Positions 44,115 through 51,239 of a stretch of DNA of 64,000 nt are shown here, piece by piece. The DNA is from Gp6-AA40 sp963772955. Its GTDB lineage: Bacteria > Acidobacteriota > Vicinamibacteria > Vicinamibacterales > UBA2999. Position numbers and translations under genes: made by a program. The stretch lies in contig CAVYZF010000009.1 in assembly GCA_963772955.1 (NCBI GenBank), forward strand, positions 1,364,001 to 1,428,000. Direction: 5' to 3'. Each line of letters starts with the position of its first letter. The first letter of the stretch is position 1. The notes beneath the pieces are model-generated. The model saw only the letters and a list, made by a program, of their open reading frames with translations, was not told where the DNA came from and ran no database searches.

Positions 44115-45179
44115 ATGGAAGGCGCGAGCACGACGTTCTTCACGAAGCCCACGCTCACCGAAGAGCGGAAGGAGTTCTACCGTCGTCTCGAGGCCAAGGG
44201 TGCTGCGCCGCTCTGGGAAGTCCTGGGTGCGATCATTCCGCCAGAGCCTCGACCTGAAATGGTTCCAGTGCTCTGGCACTACGACGAACTGCGCCCGCTG
44301 CTCATGGAAGCGGGACACCTGCTTACCGAGAAGGAAGCCGAGCGGCGTGTGCTCGTCCTCGAGAACCCCGGACTCCGCGGCAAGTCGCGAGTCACTGGCA
44401 GTCTCTACATCGGTCTGCAGCTGATCCTCCCGGGAGAAACCGCCCGCTGCCATCGTCATGCCACGTCAGCGCTCCGTTTTGTGCTCGAAGGGAGCGGGGC
44501 GTACACCGCCGTCGAAGGGGAGCGGACGACGATGAACCCGGGGGATTTCATCCTGACGCCGTCGTGGACATATCACGACCACGGGAATCCGAGTGACGGC
44601 CCGATGGTCTGGCTGGATGGTCTCGATATCCCAATCGTCAACCTGTTCGACACGAGCTTCGCCGAACACTACCCGGGAGAGATCCAGCCGAACACGATCG
44701 CGTACGGTGACTCACTCGCGCGCTACGGCGCGAACATGCTGCCGGTCGACTATGCACCGACTCGACCCTCGTCACCGATCTTCAATTACCCGTACGAGCG
44801 AAGCCGTCAGGCGCTCGAGCAGCTGAGGCGGAACGGCGCGCCGCATCCCTGTCATGGCATCAAGATGCGATTCGTGAACCCGGCAACGGGCGGCTACACG
44901 ATGCCGACGATTGGCGCTTTCATGCAGTTGCTGCCAGCGGGGTTCAGCGGCGCCTCTTATCGTCAGACCGACTCCACGATCTACGTCGTCGTTGAAGGGC
45001 AGGGACGAACGCGCATCGGCGACCAGGTGTTCGACTGGCGCCCGCGCGACATCTTCGTCACGCCGTCCTGGGCGCCGGTTGCGCACGAGGCGCAGTCGGA
45101 GTCGGTGCTGTTCAGTCTCTCCGATCGTCCCGCGCAGCAAGCGCTTGGCTTGTGGCGCGAGCAGGTGCCGATGAAGTAG
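44115..45179 (+). CDS. Bicupin dioxygenase, gentisate 1,2-dioxygenase-like
   Basis: 354 residues, normal length for gentisate dioxygenase. First cupin at about residues 95-165: LILPGETARCHRHATSALRF (HxH Fe ligands), FVLEGSGAYTAVEGE, GDFILTPSWTYHDHGNP (third His). The second cupin (about 265-345) has lost most metal ligands, as is usual. Gentisate dioxygenase opens gentisate to maleylpyruvate with O2. 1-hydroxy-2-naphthoate or salicylate dioxygenases belong to the same family and cannot be excluded. Its partner hydrolase is immediately upstream, and the stop overlaps a palindrome. Confidence 0.9.
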   Translation: MEGASTTFFTKPTLTEERKEFYRRLEAKGAAPLWEVLGAIIPPEPRPEMVPVLWHYDELRPLLMEAGHLLTEKEAERRVLVLENPGLRGKSRVTGSLYIGLQLILPGETARCHRHATSALRFVLEGSGAYTAVEGERTTMNPGDFILTPSWTYHDHGNPSDGPMVWLDGLDIPIVNLFDTSFAEHYPGEIQPNTIAYGDSLARYGANMLPVDYAPTRPSSPIFNYPYERSRQALEQLRRNGAPHPCHGIKMRFVNPATGGYTMPTIGAFMQLLPAGFSGASYRQTDSTIYVVVEGQGRTRIGDQVFDWRPRDIFVTPSWAPVAHEAQSESVLFSLSDRPAQQALGLWREQVPMK

Positions 45180-45199
45180 GCGGGTCTCAAGACCCGCCT
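45178..45199. repeat. AGGCGGGTCT palindrome overlapping a stop codon
   Basis: AGGCGGGTCT, CA, AGACCCGCCT: perfect 10-base arms. The stop TAG of the dioxygenase gene overlaps its first two bases. Same family as 27355 and 47287. Confidence 0.85.
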
Positions 45200-45209
45200 T
45201 GGAGTTGAC

Positions 45210-46061
45210 ATGATTCACATCACTCGATTCGTCACGCTTGTTGTGATCGTGCTGTCGGCCGGAGTGTCTCCCGCGTTCGCCCAGGTCGACTTCTCCGGCG
45301 AATGGGCGCCGCGTTTCTGGGAGGACCAGCCGGAGCGCGTTCCAGGCCCCGAGCTCGGTGACTATCTGGGCATCCCGATCAGCGACGCCGCGCGGTTGCG
45401 CGCGGAATCGTGGGACGCGTCGATCCAGACGCTGCCCGAGTGGCAGTGCCGGCCACACTCGGCCGACTACATCTGGCGTGGACCGTCACCGCTGCGCATC
45501 TCGAAGGAAGTCGATCCCGTCTCGCGCGAGATCGTCGCCTTCCACGCCGAGTGGCTTCGCTCGGTCGATCGAGCCGTGTATCTCGATGGGCGTCCGCATC
45601 CTCCTGCCGATGCGCTCCATACCTGGGCAGGCTTCTCGACAGCCAAGTGGGATGGCGACATCCTCACGGTTACCGTGACGCACTTGAAGGAAGGCTACCT
45701 GCGCCGCAATGGTCTTCCGCGCAGTGACAAGGCGACCCTGACGGAGCACTGGATCCGGAACGGCGACTTCCTCACGGTCGTAGCGATCGTGAACGATCCG
45801 GTCTATCTGACGGAGCCGTTCATCCGCACGACCGACTACGAGCTGAGTCTGACCCAGCAGGTCCCGCCCTATCCGTGTGGCGTCGTGCAGGAAATCGACC
45901 GCGGAGAAGGAGAGGTTCCGCACTATCTGCCGGGCACCAATCCCTATACGAGGGAGTTCGCGATCAGGCATGGTTTGCCCATCGAGGCGACTCGCGGTGG
46001 CGCGGCCACGATGTATCCGGACTTCAAAGAAGAACTGAAGACACTGCCGCCCGCAAAATAG
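45210..46061 (+). CDS. Secreted protein of unknown function, 'VDFSGEW' family (cassette copy 3, gene A)
   Basis: 283 residues. Signal peptide MIHITRFVTLVVIVLSAGVS to AFAQ, then VDFSGEWAPRFWEDQ, SIQTLPEWQCRPHSADYIWR, VYLDGRPHPPADALHTWAGF, AKWDGDILTVTVTHLKEGYL, RRNGLPRSDKATLTEHW, NDPVYLTEPF and PHYLPGTNPY. Very similar to the A protein at 40287. The GYLRRNG...TE segment is shared with the B proteins, so A and B contain a common C-terminal module. MBL gene follows after twelve bases. Confidence 0.82.
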   Translation: MIHITRFVTLVVIVLSAGVSPAFAQVDFSGEWAPRFWEDQPERVPGPELGDYLGIPISDAARLRAESWDASIQTLPEWQCRPHSADYIWRGPSPLRISKEVDPVSREIVAFHAEWLRSVDRAVYLDGRPHPPADALHTWAGFSTAKWDGDILTVTVTHLKEGYLRRNGLPRSDKATLTEHWIRNGDFLTVVAIVNDPVYLTEPFIRTTDYELSLTQQVPPYPCGVVQEIDRGEGEVPHYLPGTNPYTREFAIRHGLPIEATRGGAATMYPDFKEELKTLPPAK

Positions 46062-46073
46062 GCCGGAGCCGAC

Positions 46074-47198
46074 ATGCCCGCACAGGTCGTTGCCACGTTG
46101 CCTCGCGCCTGGTTGTTACCGATCGCTCTCGTCGCATTCGTCCTCGTGGCGCCGCCCGCACACACGGCGGCGCAGCAGGTCTCCTCGAGTCAGATCCAAG
46201 TCCTGCCCGTTCGCGGAAACATCTACGTGCTGCAGGGCGCCGGAGCGAACATCACCGTGTCGATCGGCCGCGATGGTGTGCTGATGGTGGACAGCGGCCT
46301 GGCGTCGATGGGTGATCAGGTGCTCACGGCGATTCGCCGTTTGCAGAATCAGATCGATCTCAGAGACAAACCGCCGGGCTGGGGAGCCGAGACACGGTCC
46401 AGCGTTGCAGACCGGAACCTCGAGAGACCTGCGAAGCCGATCCGCTACATCATCAACACCCACGTGCATCCGGATCATGTCGGTGCAAACGAATTGCTGC
46501 GACGTTCAGGGACGACGTTCACGGGCGGCAACGTCGCGGGAAATATCTCGGACGCAGGCGAGGGCGCCGCCATCATGGCGCACGAAGCGGTGCTCGTGCG
46601 GATGACGACGACCACTGGCGGGGCGCCGCCCGCACCGGCAGATGCCCAGCCGACCGACACCTACTACACGGACACGATGAAGCTCAGTCACTTCTTCAAT
46701 GGTGAAGGCGTGCAGCTCATTCATCAGCCCTCGGCACACACCGACGGCGACACGCTGGTCTGGTTTCGTGGCTCTGATGTCATAGCGGCTGGCGATCTGT
46801 TTTCGACCACGACCTATCCGGTCATCGACGTCAAGCAGGGTGGTTCGATCAACGGTGTCGTCGAAGGGTTGAATCGAATCCTGCGGTACTGCATCGCCGA
46901 ATTTCGCACTGAAGGCGGTACGCTCGTGATTCCCGGTCACGGGCGTCTGAGTGATTCCGCCGACGTGGCCTACTACCGCGACATGGTCACGATCATTCGA
47001 GACCGCGTGAGTGCAATGGTGGGAAGGGGTCTGACCCTCGACCAGGTGAAAGCCGCGAAGCCGACAGCGGACTACGACCCTCGCTATGGCGCAACGAGCG
47101 GTCCATGGACGACGGATCAGTTCATCGAGGCAGCGTACGTGTCCCTCGGTGGAGGAAAAGCAGCAGCGCCGAAGACTGCGCCGGGGCGAGCGAAGTGA
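46074..47198 (+). CDS. MBL-fold metallohydrolase with a full dizinc site (cassette copy 3, gene M)
   Basis: 374 residues. Signal peptide ending TAAQ. Motifs: GNIYVLQGAGANITVSIGRD, NTHVHPDHVGANELLRR (canonical HxHxDH), QPSAHTDGDTLVWF (third Zn1 His), AAGDLF (bridging Asp) and IPGHGRLSD (Zn2 His). All seven metal ligands are present, unlike the other two copies. Periplasmic; substrate unknown. Relatives near PQQ enzymes are known as quinoprotein-relay metallohydrolases, and a PQQ dehydrogenase lies 1.6 kb downstream. Its TGA overlaps the GTG of the next gene. Confidence 0.87.
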   Translation: MPAQVVATLPRAWLLPIALVAFVLVAPPAHTAAQQVSSSQIQVLPVRGNIYVLQGAGANITVSIGRDGVLMVDSGLASMGDQVLTAIRRLQNQIDLRDKPPGWGAETRSSVADRNLERPAKPIRYIINTHVHPDHVGANELLRRSGTTFTGGNVAGNISDAGEGAAIMAHEAVLVRMTTTTGGAPPAPADAQPTDTYYTDTMKLSHFFNGEGVQLIHQPSAHTDGDTLVWFRGSDVIAAGDLFSTTTYPVIDVKQGGSINGVVEGLNRILRYCIAEFRTEGGTLVIPGHGRLSDSADVAYYRDMVTIIRDRVSAMVGRGLTLDQVKAAKPTADYDPRYGATSGPWTTDQFIEAAYVSLGGGKAAAPKTAPGRAK

Positions 47199-48007
47199 CG
47201 CGGACCTGGATGGTTGTTGCGTGTGTGGCTTGCGTGTTGTTGCCGCAGGCGGGCCTGAAGGCCCGCCTCTACAACAGCGTAAGTAGGGGCGGGTCTTTAG
47301 ACCCGCCCGTGCAACTCGCTCAGCGCGGCGAAGGGCGGCAAGGTAGCGCGCCATCGGCACGCGCTGCAGCACCTGTCGATCTCACCGGCCTCTGGGTCTC
47401 GATCGTCACCGAAGACTGGCGCTGGCGGATGCGCACGCCGCCAAAAGGCGACTACGCGAGCCTGCCATTGAACGATGCGGCGATCAAAGTCGCCGACACG
47501 TGGGACCCGGCGCGCGATGCCGCAGCCGGCGAACAATGCCGCCCATTCGGCGGCGCCGCGATCATGCGAGTTCCCGGTCGTATCCGTGTGAGCTGGAACG
47601 ACGACACGACTCTGAAGGTCGAAGCCGAAGCGGGCACGCAGACACGGGCGTTCGTCTTTGGATCGCCGCAAGCCGGCGAACCGAGTTGGCAAGGTGTCTC
47701 AGTGGCCAGCTGGCAGGTGGCTGGGGGAGGCGGTCGCCGCGGGGGCGGTCCGCCGCGCGGTGGGTCGCTGCGTGTCGTGACGACGAATCTGAAGCCCGGA
47801 TATCTGCGGCGAAACGGTGTCCCGTACAGCGGGAACGCCCGCGTCACCGAGTACTTCAATCGCGTCAACGAATCGACTGGCGACTCCTGGCTGATCGTGA
47901 CGACGATGGTCGAGGATCCGCAGTACCTGAACGCTCGATTCGTGACAAGCTCGCACTTCAAGAAGATCCCGGACGACTCAGCCTGGAAACCGACGCCATG
48001 CGAGTAG
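47195..48007 (+). CDS. Secreted protein of unknown function, 'VDLTGLW' family, with in-frame palindromic insert (cassette copy 3, gene B)
   Basis: 270 residues from a GTG that overlaps the MBL stop (GTGA). The signal region reads MTRTWMVVACVACVLLPQ, then about 21 residues (AGLKARLYNSVS..., about 18-38) encoded by two palindromes, then QLAQRGEG as in the other B proteins. After that the family pattern: APVDLTGLWVSIVTEDWRW, PPKGDYASLP, TWDPARDAAAGEQC, VPGRIRVSWNDD, and GYLRRNGVPYSGNARVTEYF with EDPQYLNARF. The insert sits just after the hydrophobic core and may move the cleavage site, but the frame is kept. Confidence 0.82.
   Translation: MTRTWMVVACVACVLLPQAGLKARLYNSVSRGGSLDPPVQLAQRGEGRQGSAPSARAAAPVDLTGLWVSIVTEDWRWRMRTPPKGDYASLPLNDAAIKVADTWDPARDAAAGEQCRPFGGAAIMRVPGRIRVSWNDDTTLKVEAEAGTQTRAFVFGSPQAGEPSWQGVSVASWQVAGGGGRRGGGPPRGGSLRVVTTNLKPGYLRRNGVPYSGNARVTEYFNRVNESTGDSWLIVTTMVEDPQYLNARFVTSSHFKKIPDDSAWKPTPCE
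47247..47308. repeat. Two adjacent palindromes inside a coding sequence
   Basis: AGGCGGGCCT-GA-AGGCCCGCCT at 47247-47268 and GGGCGGGTCT-TT-AGACCCGCCC at 47287-47308, both perfect, joined by CTACAACAGCGTAAGTAG-like sequence. Length with joiner is 63 bases or close to it, a multiple of three, so the host frame is intact. Confidence 0.88.
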
Positions 48008-48780
48008 TACTCCTGGCTCTTGTCATCGTGCTTACGATGCCGGTCGTCTCGGCCGCGCAGACCGCCACCGATGTCGCTGAAGGGAAGAAGCTGTTCGGCG
48101 GCTTGTGCGTGACGTGTCACGGCTTCGACGGAACCGGCGGCGCGGGCCCTCCACTCAATCGACCTCGCCTGCTGTCCGCCCCTGACGATGCCGCGCTGCG
48201 AAACGTCATCGCCGAGGGGATTCCCAATCGCGGCATGCCGAGAGTGCGTCGCGTCACCGACGACGAGATGCGTCAGCTCGTGGCGTACGTGCGTTCGATT
48301 GGAAAGGTTGCACGCCCCGCGGTGCGCGGCGACGCTGCACGTGGCGGACAGTTGTACGCCCAGCTCGGATGCGCGGGCTGTCACATCGTCAATGGGACCG
48401 GTGGGAGCCTCGGGCCTGAGCTGACCAACATCGGGTGGATCCGCGGACCGGAGTACCTGCGCCAGGCGGTGCTCGAGCCGGCGGCGCGACTCCCGCAAGG
48501 AAATCTGCCGATTCCCGCGCGCGGCTACAACGAATACCTCCCGGTGACGGTGGTGACGAAGGACGGGGCGGAGGTTCGCGGCATTCGTCTCAATGAGGAC
48601 GTCTTCACGATCCAGATCCGCGACGCGACGGGGAAGTTTCACTCGGTTCGCAAGAGCGACGCCGCGGTCATCCGGAAAGAAACGGGGGCCAGCTTGATGC
48701 CGAGTTTTGCAAACCGGCTCGCTGCCGGTGAGATTGACGACCTCGTAGCGTATCTGTCGAGACTCGGAGGTGCGCTGTGA
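47998..48780 (+). CDS. Dihaem c-type cytochrome
   Basis: 260 residues. Signal peptide MRVVLLALVIVLTMPVVSAAQ, haem motifs CVTCH (about residue 37) and CAGCH (about 125), each followed by a Met-containing ligand region (GIPNRGMPRV; the second is less clear). The last third is a beta-rich domain (VVTKDGAEVRGIRLNEDVFT) as in PQQ-enzyme partner cytochromes. It carries electrons in the periplasm. The start overlaps the previous gene's end by ten bases, and its stop overlaps the PQQ dehydrogenase start, so the genes are coupled. Confidence 0.93.
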   Translation: MRVVLLALVIVLTMPVVSAAQTATDVAEGKKLFGGLCVTCHGFDGTGGAGPPLNRPRLLSAPDDAALRNVIAEGIPNRGMPRVRRVTDDEMRQLVAYVRSIGKVARPAVRGDAARGGQLYAQLGCAGCHIVNGTGGSLGPELTNIGWIRGPEYLRQAVLEPAARLPQGNLPIPARGYNEYLPVTVVTKDGAEVRGIRLNEDVFTIQIRDATGKFHSVRKSDAAVIRKETGASLMPSFANRLAAGEIDDLVAYLSRLGGAL

Positions 48781-50411
48781 CGACAAGAACCGGGATTCGG
48801 GATTCGCGACCCGGGATCCGAAAAACACTCATGACGATCGCTGTGTTTGTGTGTGGGCTCGTCACATCGGCGCAAGCACAGGTGCCGTACGAGCGGCTGC
48901 TCAAGGCGGAGAGCGAACCTCAGAGTTGGATGACGTACGCGGGATCGTACAAGTCCCATCGCTACTCGGCGCTCGATCAGATCAATCGCAAGAACGTGGC
49001 ATCGCTGAAGCTCGCGTGGGCGTATCAGATTCAGCGCGCCGGCATCGTCGAGACGTCGCCACTGGTCGTTGACGGCGTGATGTATCTGACGGAGCCGCCG
49101 AGCACGGTCACGGCACTCGACGTTCGCAGTGGGCGGCCGCTCTGGACCTACTCACCGAACATTCCTCCTGACGTCATCGTCATCGGATCGCCGCCCGTCA
49201 ATCGGGGCGTTGCGATTCTCGATGATCTCGTCTACGTCGGGACGGTGCACGGTCACTTGATCGCGCTCGACTCGAAGTCGGGTACCGTCCGGTGGGATAT
49301 CGCCGTCGGCGACAACAAGTCCGGCTATTACCTGACGCTCGCGCCGCTCGCGCTCGACGGAAAGATCGTCGTGGGTGTGTCGGGTGCCGAGACCGGCATT
49401 CGCGGTTTCATCGACGCCTACGATGCAAAGACGGGCAAGCTCGCGTGGCGCACGTACACGATCCCCGCGCCGGGTGAGCCAGGCTTCGAGACGTGGGGCA
49501 AAGGCAACGGCTGGCAGACCGGAGGCGGTTCAACCTGGTTGACCGGCTCGTTCGATCCCGAACTGAATCTCCTCTACTGGGCGACCGGTAATCCCGCGCC
49601 TGACTGGAACGCCGACAATCGACCCGGCGACAACCTTTACACCGACTCGGTACTCGCGCTCGATCCCTCGAACGGAAAGATCAAGTGGCATTTCCAGTTC
49701 ACGCCTGAAGACGTGCACGACTGGGACTCGAACGAAACGATGATCCTCTTCGACGCGCAGATCGCCGGACGCGATCGGAAACTGCTCGCGCAGGCGAATC
49801 GCAACGGGTTCTACTACGTGCTCGATCGGGCGACGGGAGAGTTCCTCTCTGGTGTTCCCTACGCGAAACAGACGTGGGCCGACGGGCTCGATGCGAAGGG
49901 ACGCCCGATTCGCAAGAAGGGGATCGCGCCCAGCATCGAGGGGACGCTGGTCTTTCCGAACATCGGAGGCGCGGCCAACTGGTTCAGCCCAAGCTACAGC
50001 CCGCAGACGAAGCTGTTCTATCAGGCGGCGCGCGAGATGGGCACGGTCTACTTCAAGGGAGCGGCCGAGTACAAGCCAGGTACCGCGTTCACCGGCGGCG
50101 GCGGCCGTCACATCCAGGGCGACGACGCGTCCGGCGCGGTCCGGGCGCTGGATGCCACGACCGGAAAGATGAAATGGGAGTTCCCGCTGTTGTCGCCCGG
50201 CTATACCAGTCTGCTGTCAACGGCGGGCGGGCTCGTCTTCGGCGGATCCGAGGAGGGCAACCTCTTCGCGCTCGATGCTGAAACGGGCAAGCCGCTGTGG
50301 GACACACAAATCGGCGGCGCGGTACGTGGCATCCCGATGTCCTACGCGGTTGACGGCAAGCAGTACATTGCTATCGCTGCCGGGTTTACGTTGTTTGTCT
50401 TCGCGCTGTAA
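48777..50411 (+). CDS. PQQ-dependent dehydrogenase (quinoprotein alcohol dehydrogenase-like)
   Basis: 544 residues, eight-bladed propeller. Blade repeats such as VTALDVRSGRPLWTY, HLIALDSKSGTVRWDI, ALDPSNGKIKWHFQ and LFALDAETGKPLWDT; YWATGNPAPDWNADNRPGDN and DWDSNETMILFD supply the PQQ pocket and catalytic Asp region. The neighbouring Cys-Cys disulfide of methanol dehydrogenase is absent. It oxidises an alcohol or aldehyde in the periplasm and passes electrons to the cytochrome just upstream. A GTG at 48777 overlaps the cytochrome stop; an ATG at 48831 is the alternative. Residues 5-15 (TGIRDSRPGIR) are encoded by GGGATTCGGG repeats. Confidence 0.9.
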   Translation: MTTRTGIRDSRPGIRKTLMTIAVFVCGLVTSAQAQVPYERLLKAESEPQSWMTYAGSYKSHRYSALDQINRKNVASLKLAWAYQIQRAGIVETSPLVVDGVMYLTEPPSTVTALDVRSGRPLWTYSPNIPPDVIVIGSPPVNRGVAILDDLVYVGTVHGHLIALDSKSGTVRWDIAVGDNKSGYYLTLAPLALDGKIVVGVSGAETGIRGFIDAYDAKTGKLAWRTYTIPAPGEPGFETWGKGNGWQTGGGSTWLTGSFDPELNLLYWATGNPAPDWNADNRPGDNLYTDSVLALDPSNGKIKWHFQFTPEDVHDWDSNETMILFDAQIAGRDRKLLAQANRNGFYYVLDRATGEFLSGVPYAKQTWADGLDAKGRPIRKKGIAPSIEGTLVFPNIGGAANWFSPSYSPQTKLFYQAAREMGTVYFKGAAEYKPGTAFTGGGGRHIQGDDASGAVRALDATTGKMKWEFPLLSPGYTSLLSTAGGLVFGGSEEGNLFALDAETGKPLWDTQIGGAVRGIPMSYAVDGKQYIAIAAGFTLFVFAL

Positions 50412-50489
50412 TGCAAAATGCAAAATGCGAAATGCAAAGGTAAATGCAAATTTGCATCGTTTGCATTTTGAATTTTGCCTTTTGAATTA
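50411..50489. repeat. Inverted AAATGCAAAATGC / TTTGCATTTTG repeats
   Basis: Left half ATGCAAAATGCAAAATGCG; centre AAATGCAAATTTGCAT; right half TTTGCATTTTGAATTTTGCC. AT-rich hairpin between the PQQ dehydrogenase and carbonic anhydrase genes. Confidence 0.75.
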
Positions 50490-50500
50490 CGGGTCCCAGA

Positions 50501-51163
50501 GTGCTTAAAGCCGTCGAAGCTCTCACACGTCTTCGCGAAGGTAACCGTCGGTTCGTAGCCGGTCAGTCGTCGTCGGCGCTTTCGAGCAGCGCGCGCCGCG
50601 AGGCGCTGGTGGCCGGGCAGGAGCCATTCGCGATCATCCTTGGCTGCTCCGACTCGAGAGTTCCGGCAGAGCTCGTCTTCGACCAGAGTTTCGGCGACTT
50701 GTTCGTCATCCGCGTGGCCGGCAACATCGTCGCTCCATCGCAGGTCGGCAGCGTCGAGTTTGCGGCGTCGCGCTTCGGGACACGGCTCGTTGTCGTAATG
50801 GGCCACACGCAGTGCGGCGCCATCTCGGCCACACTCGAAGAGCTGCAGGGTGGGGCGACGAATCAGTCGCGCAACCTGCGCTCTATCGTCGATCGGGTTC
50901 GCCCGTCAGTCGAATCGTTGCTCACCGGCAGGCGGCAGCAAAGTACCGACGATCTCGTCCGCGAGGCCGTGCGCGCCAACGTCCGTGCCTCGGTCAATCA
51001 TTTGCGGCACGGGTCCGAATTGCTGGAAAAGCTCATTCAGGAGACCAGTCTGCTGGTGGTTGGCGCCGAGTATTCGCTCGAGACCGGTGTCGTCGATTTC
51101 TTCGAGAACGTTCCCGCCACTGCACAGCAGGGTCTGTTCGGCACGGTGGGACTCGTCCAATAG
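50501..51163 (+). CDS. Beta-class carbonic anhydrase
   Basis: 220 residues from a GTG. It interconverts CO2 and bicarbonate with zinc held by Cys (ILGCSDSRVPAELVFD), Asp of the CSDSR dyad, His and Cys of VVVMGHTQCGAISATL. FVIRVAGNIVAP and the C-terminal LVVGAEYSLETGVVDFF complete the family pattern. No signal peptide, so cytosolic. Not obviously in an operon. Confidence 0.95.
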   Translation: MLKAVEALTRLREGNRRFVAGQSSSALSSSARREALVAGQEPFAIILGCSDSRVPAELVFDQSFGDLFVIRVAGNIVAPSQVGSVEFAASRFGTRLVVVMGHTQCGAISATLEELQGGATNQSRNLRSIVDRVRPSVESLLTGRRQQSTDDLVREAVRANVRASVNHLRHGSELLEKLIQETSLLVVGAEYSLETGVVDFFENVPATAQQGLFGTVGLVQ

Positions 51164-51239
51164 CCACGCCGGGTTCTCAAGACATCCAATCGCTCTATCC
51201 CGGACTGTTGGCGTAGAATCTCCGCGGAGGCGGGTTCCC

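Noticed and set aside
45178..45199. Rho-independent terminator after the gentisate dioxygenase-like gene
   Set aside because: The hairpin is strong but no T-run follows and the next gene starts 11 bases later; it fits the palindrome family better.
50850..51239. Upstream extension of the secreted protein at 51240
   Set aside because: It reads the carbonic anhydrase gene in another frame; a signal peptide and ribosome site begin at 51240.
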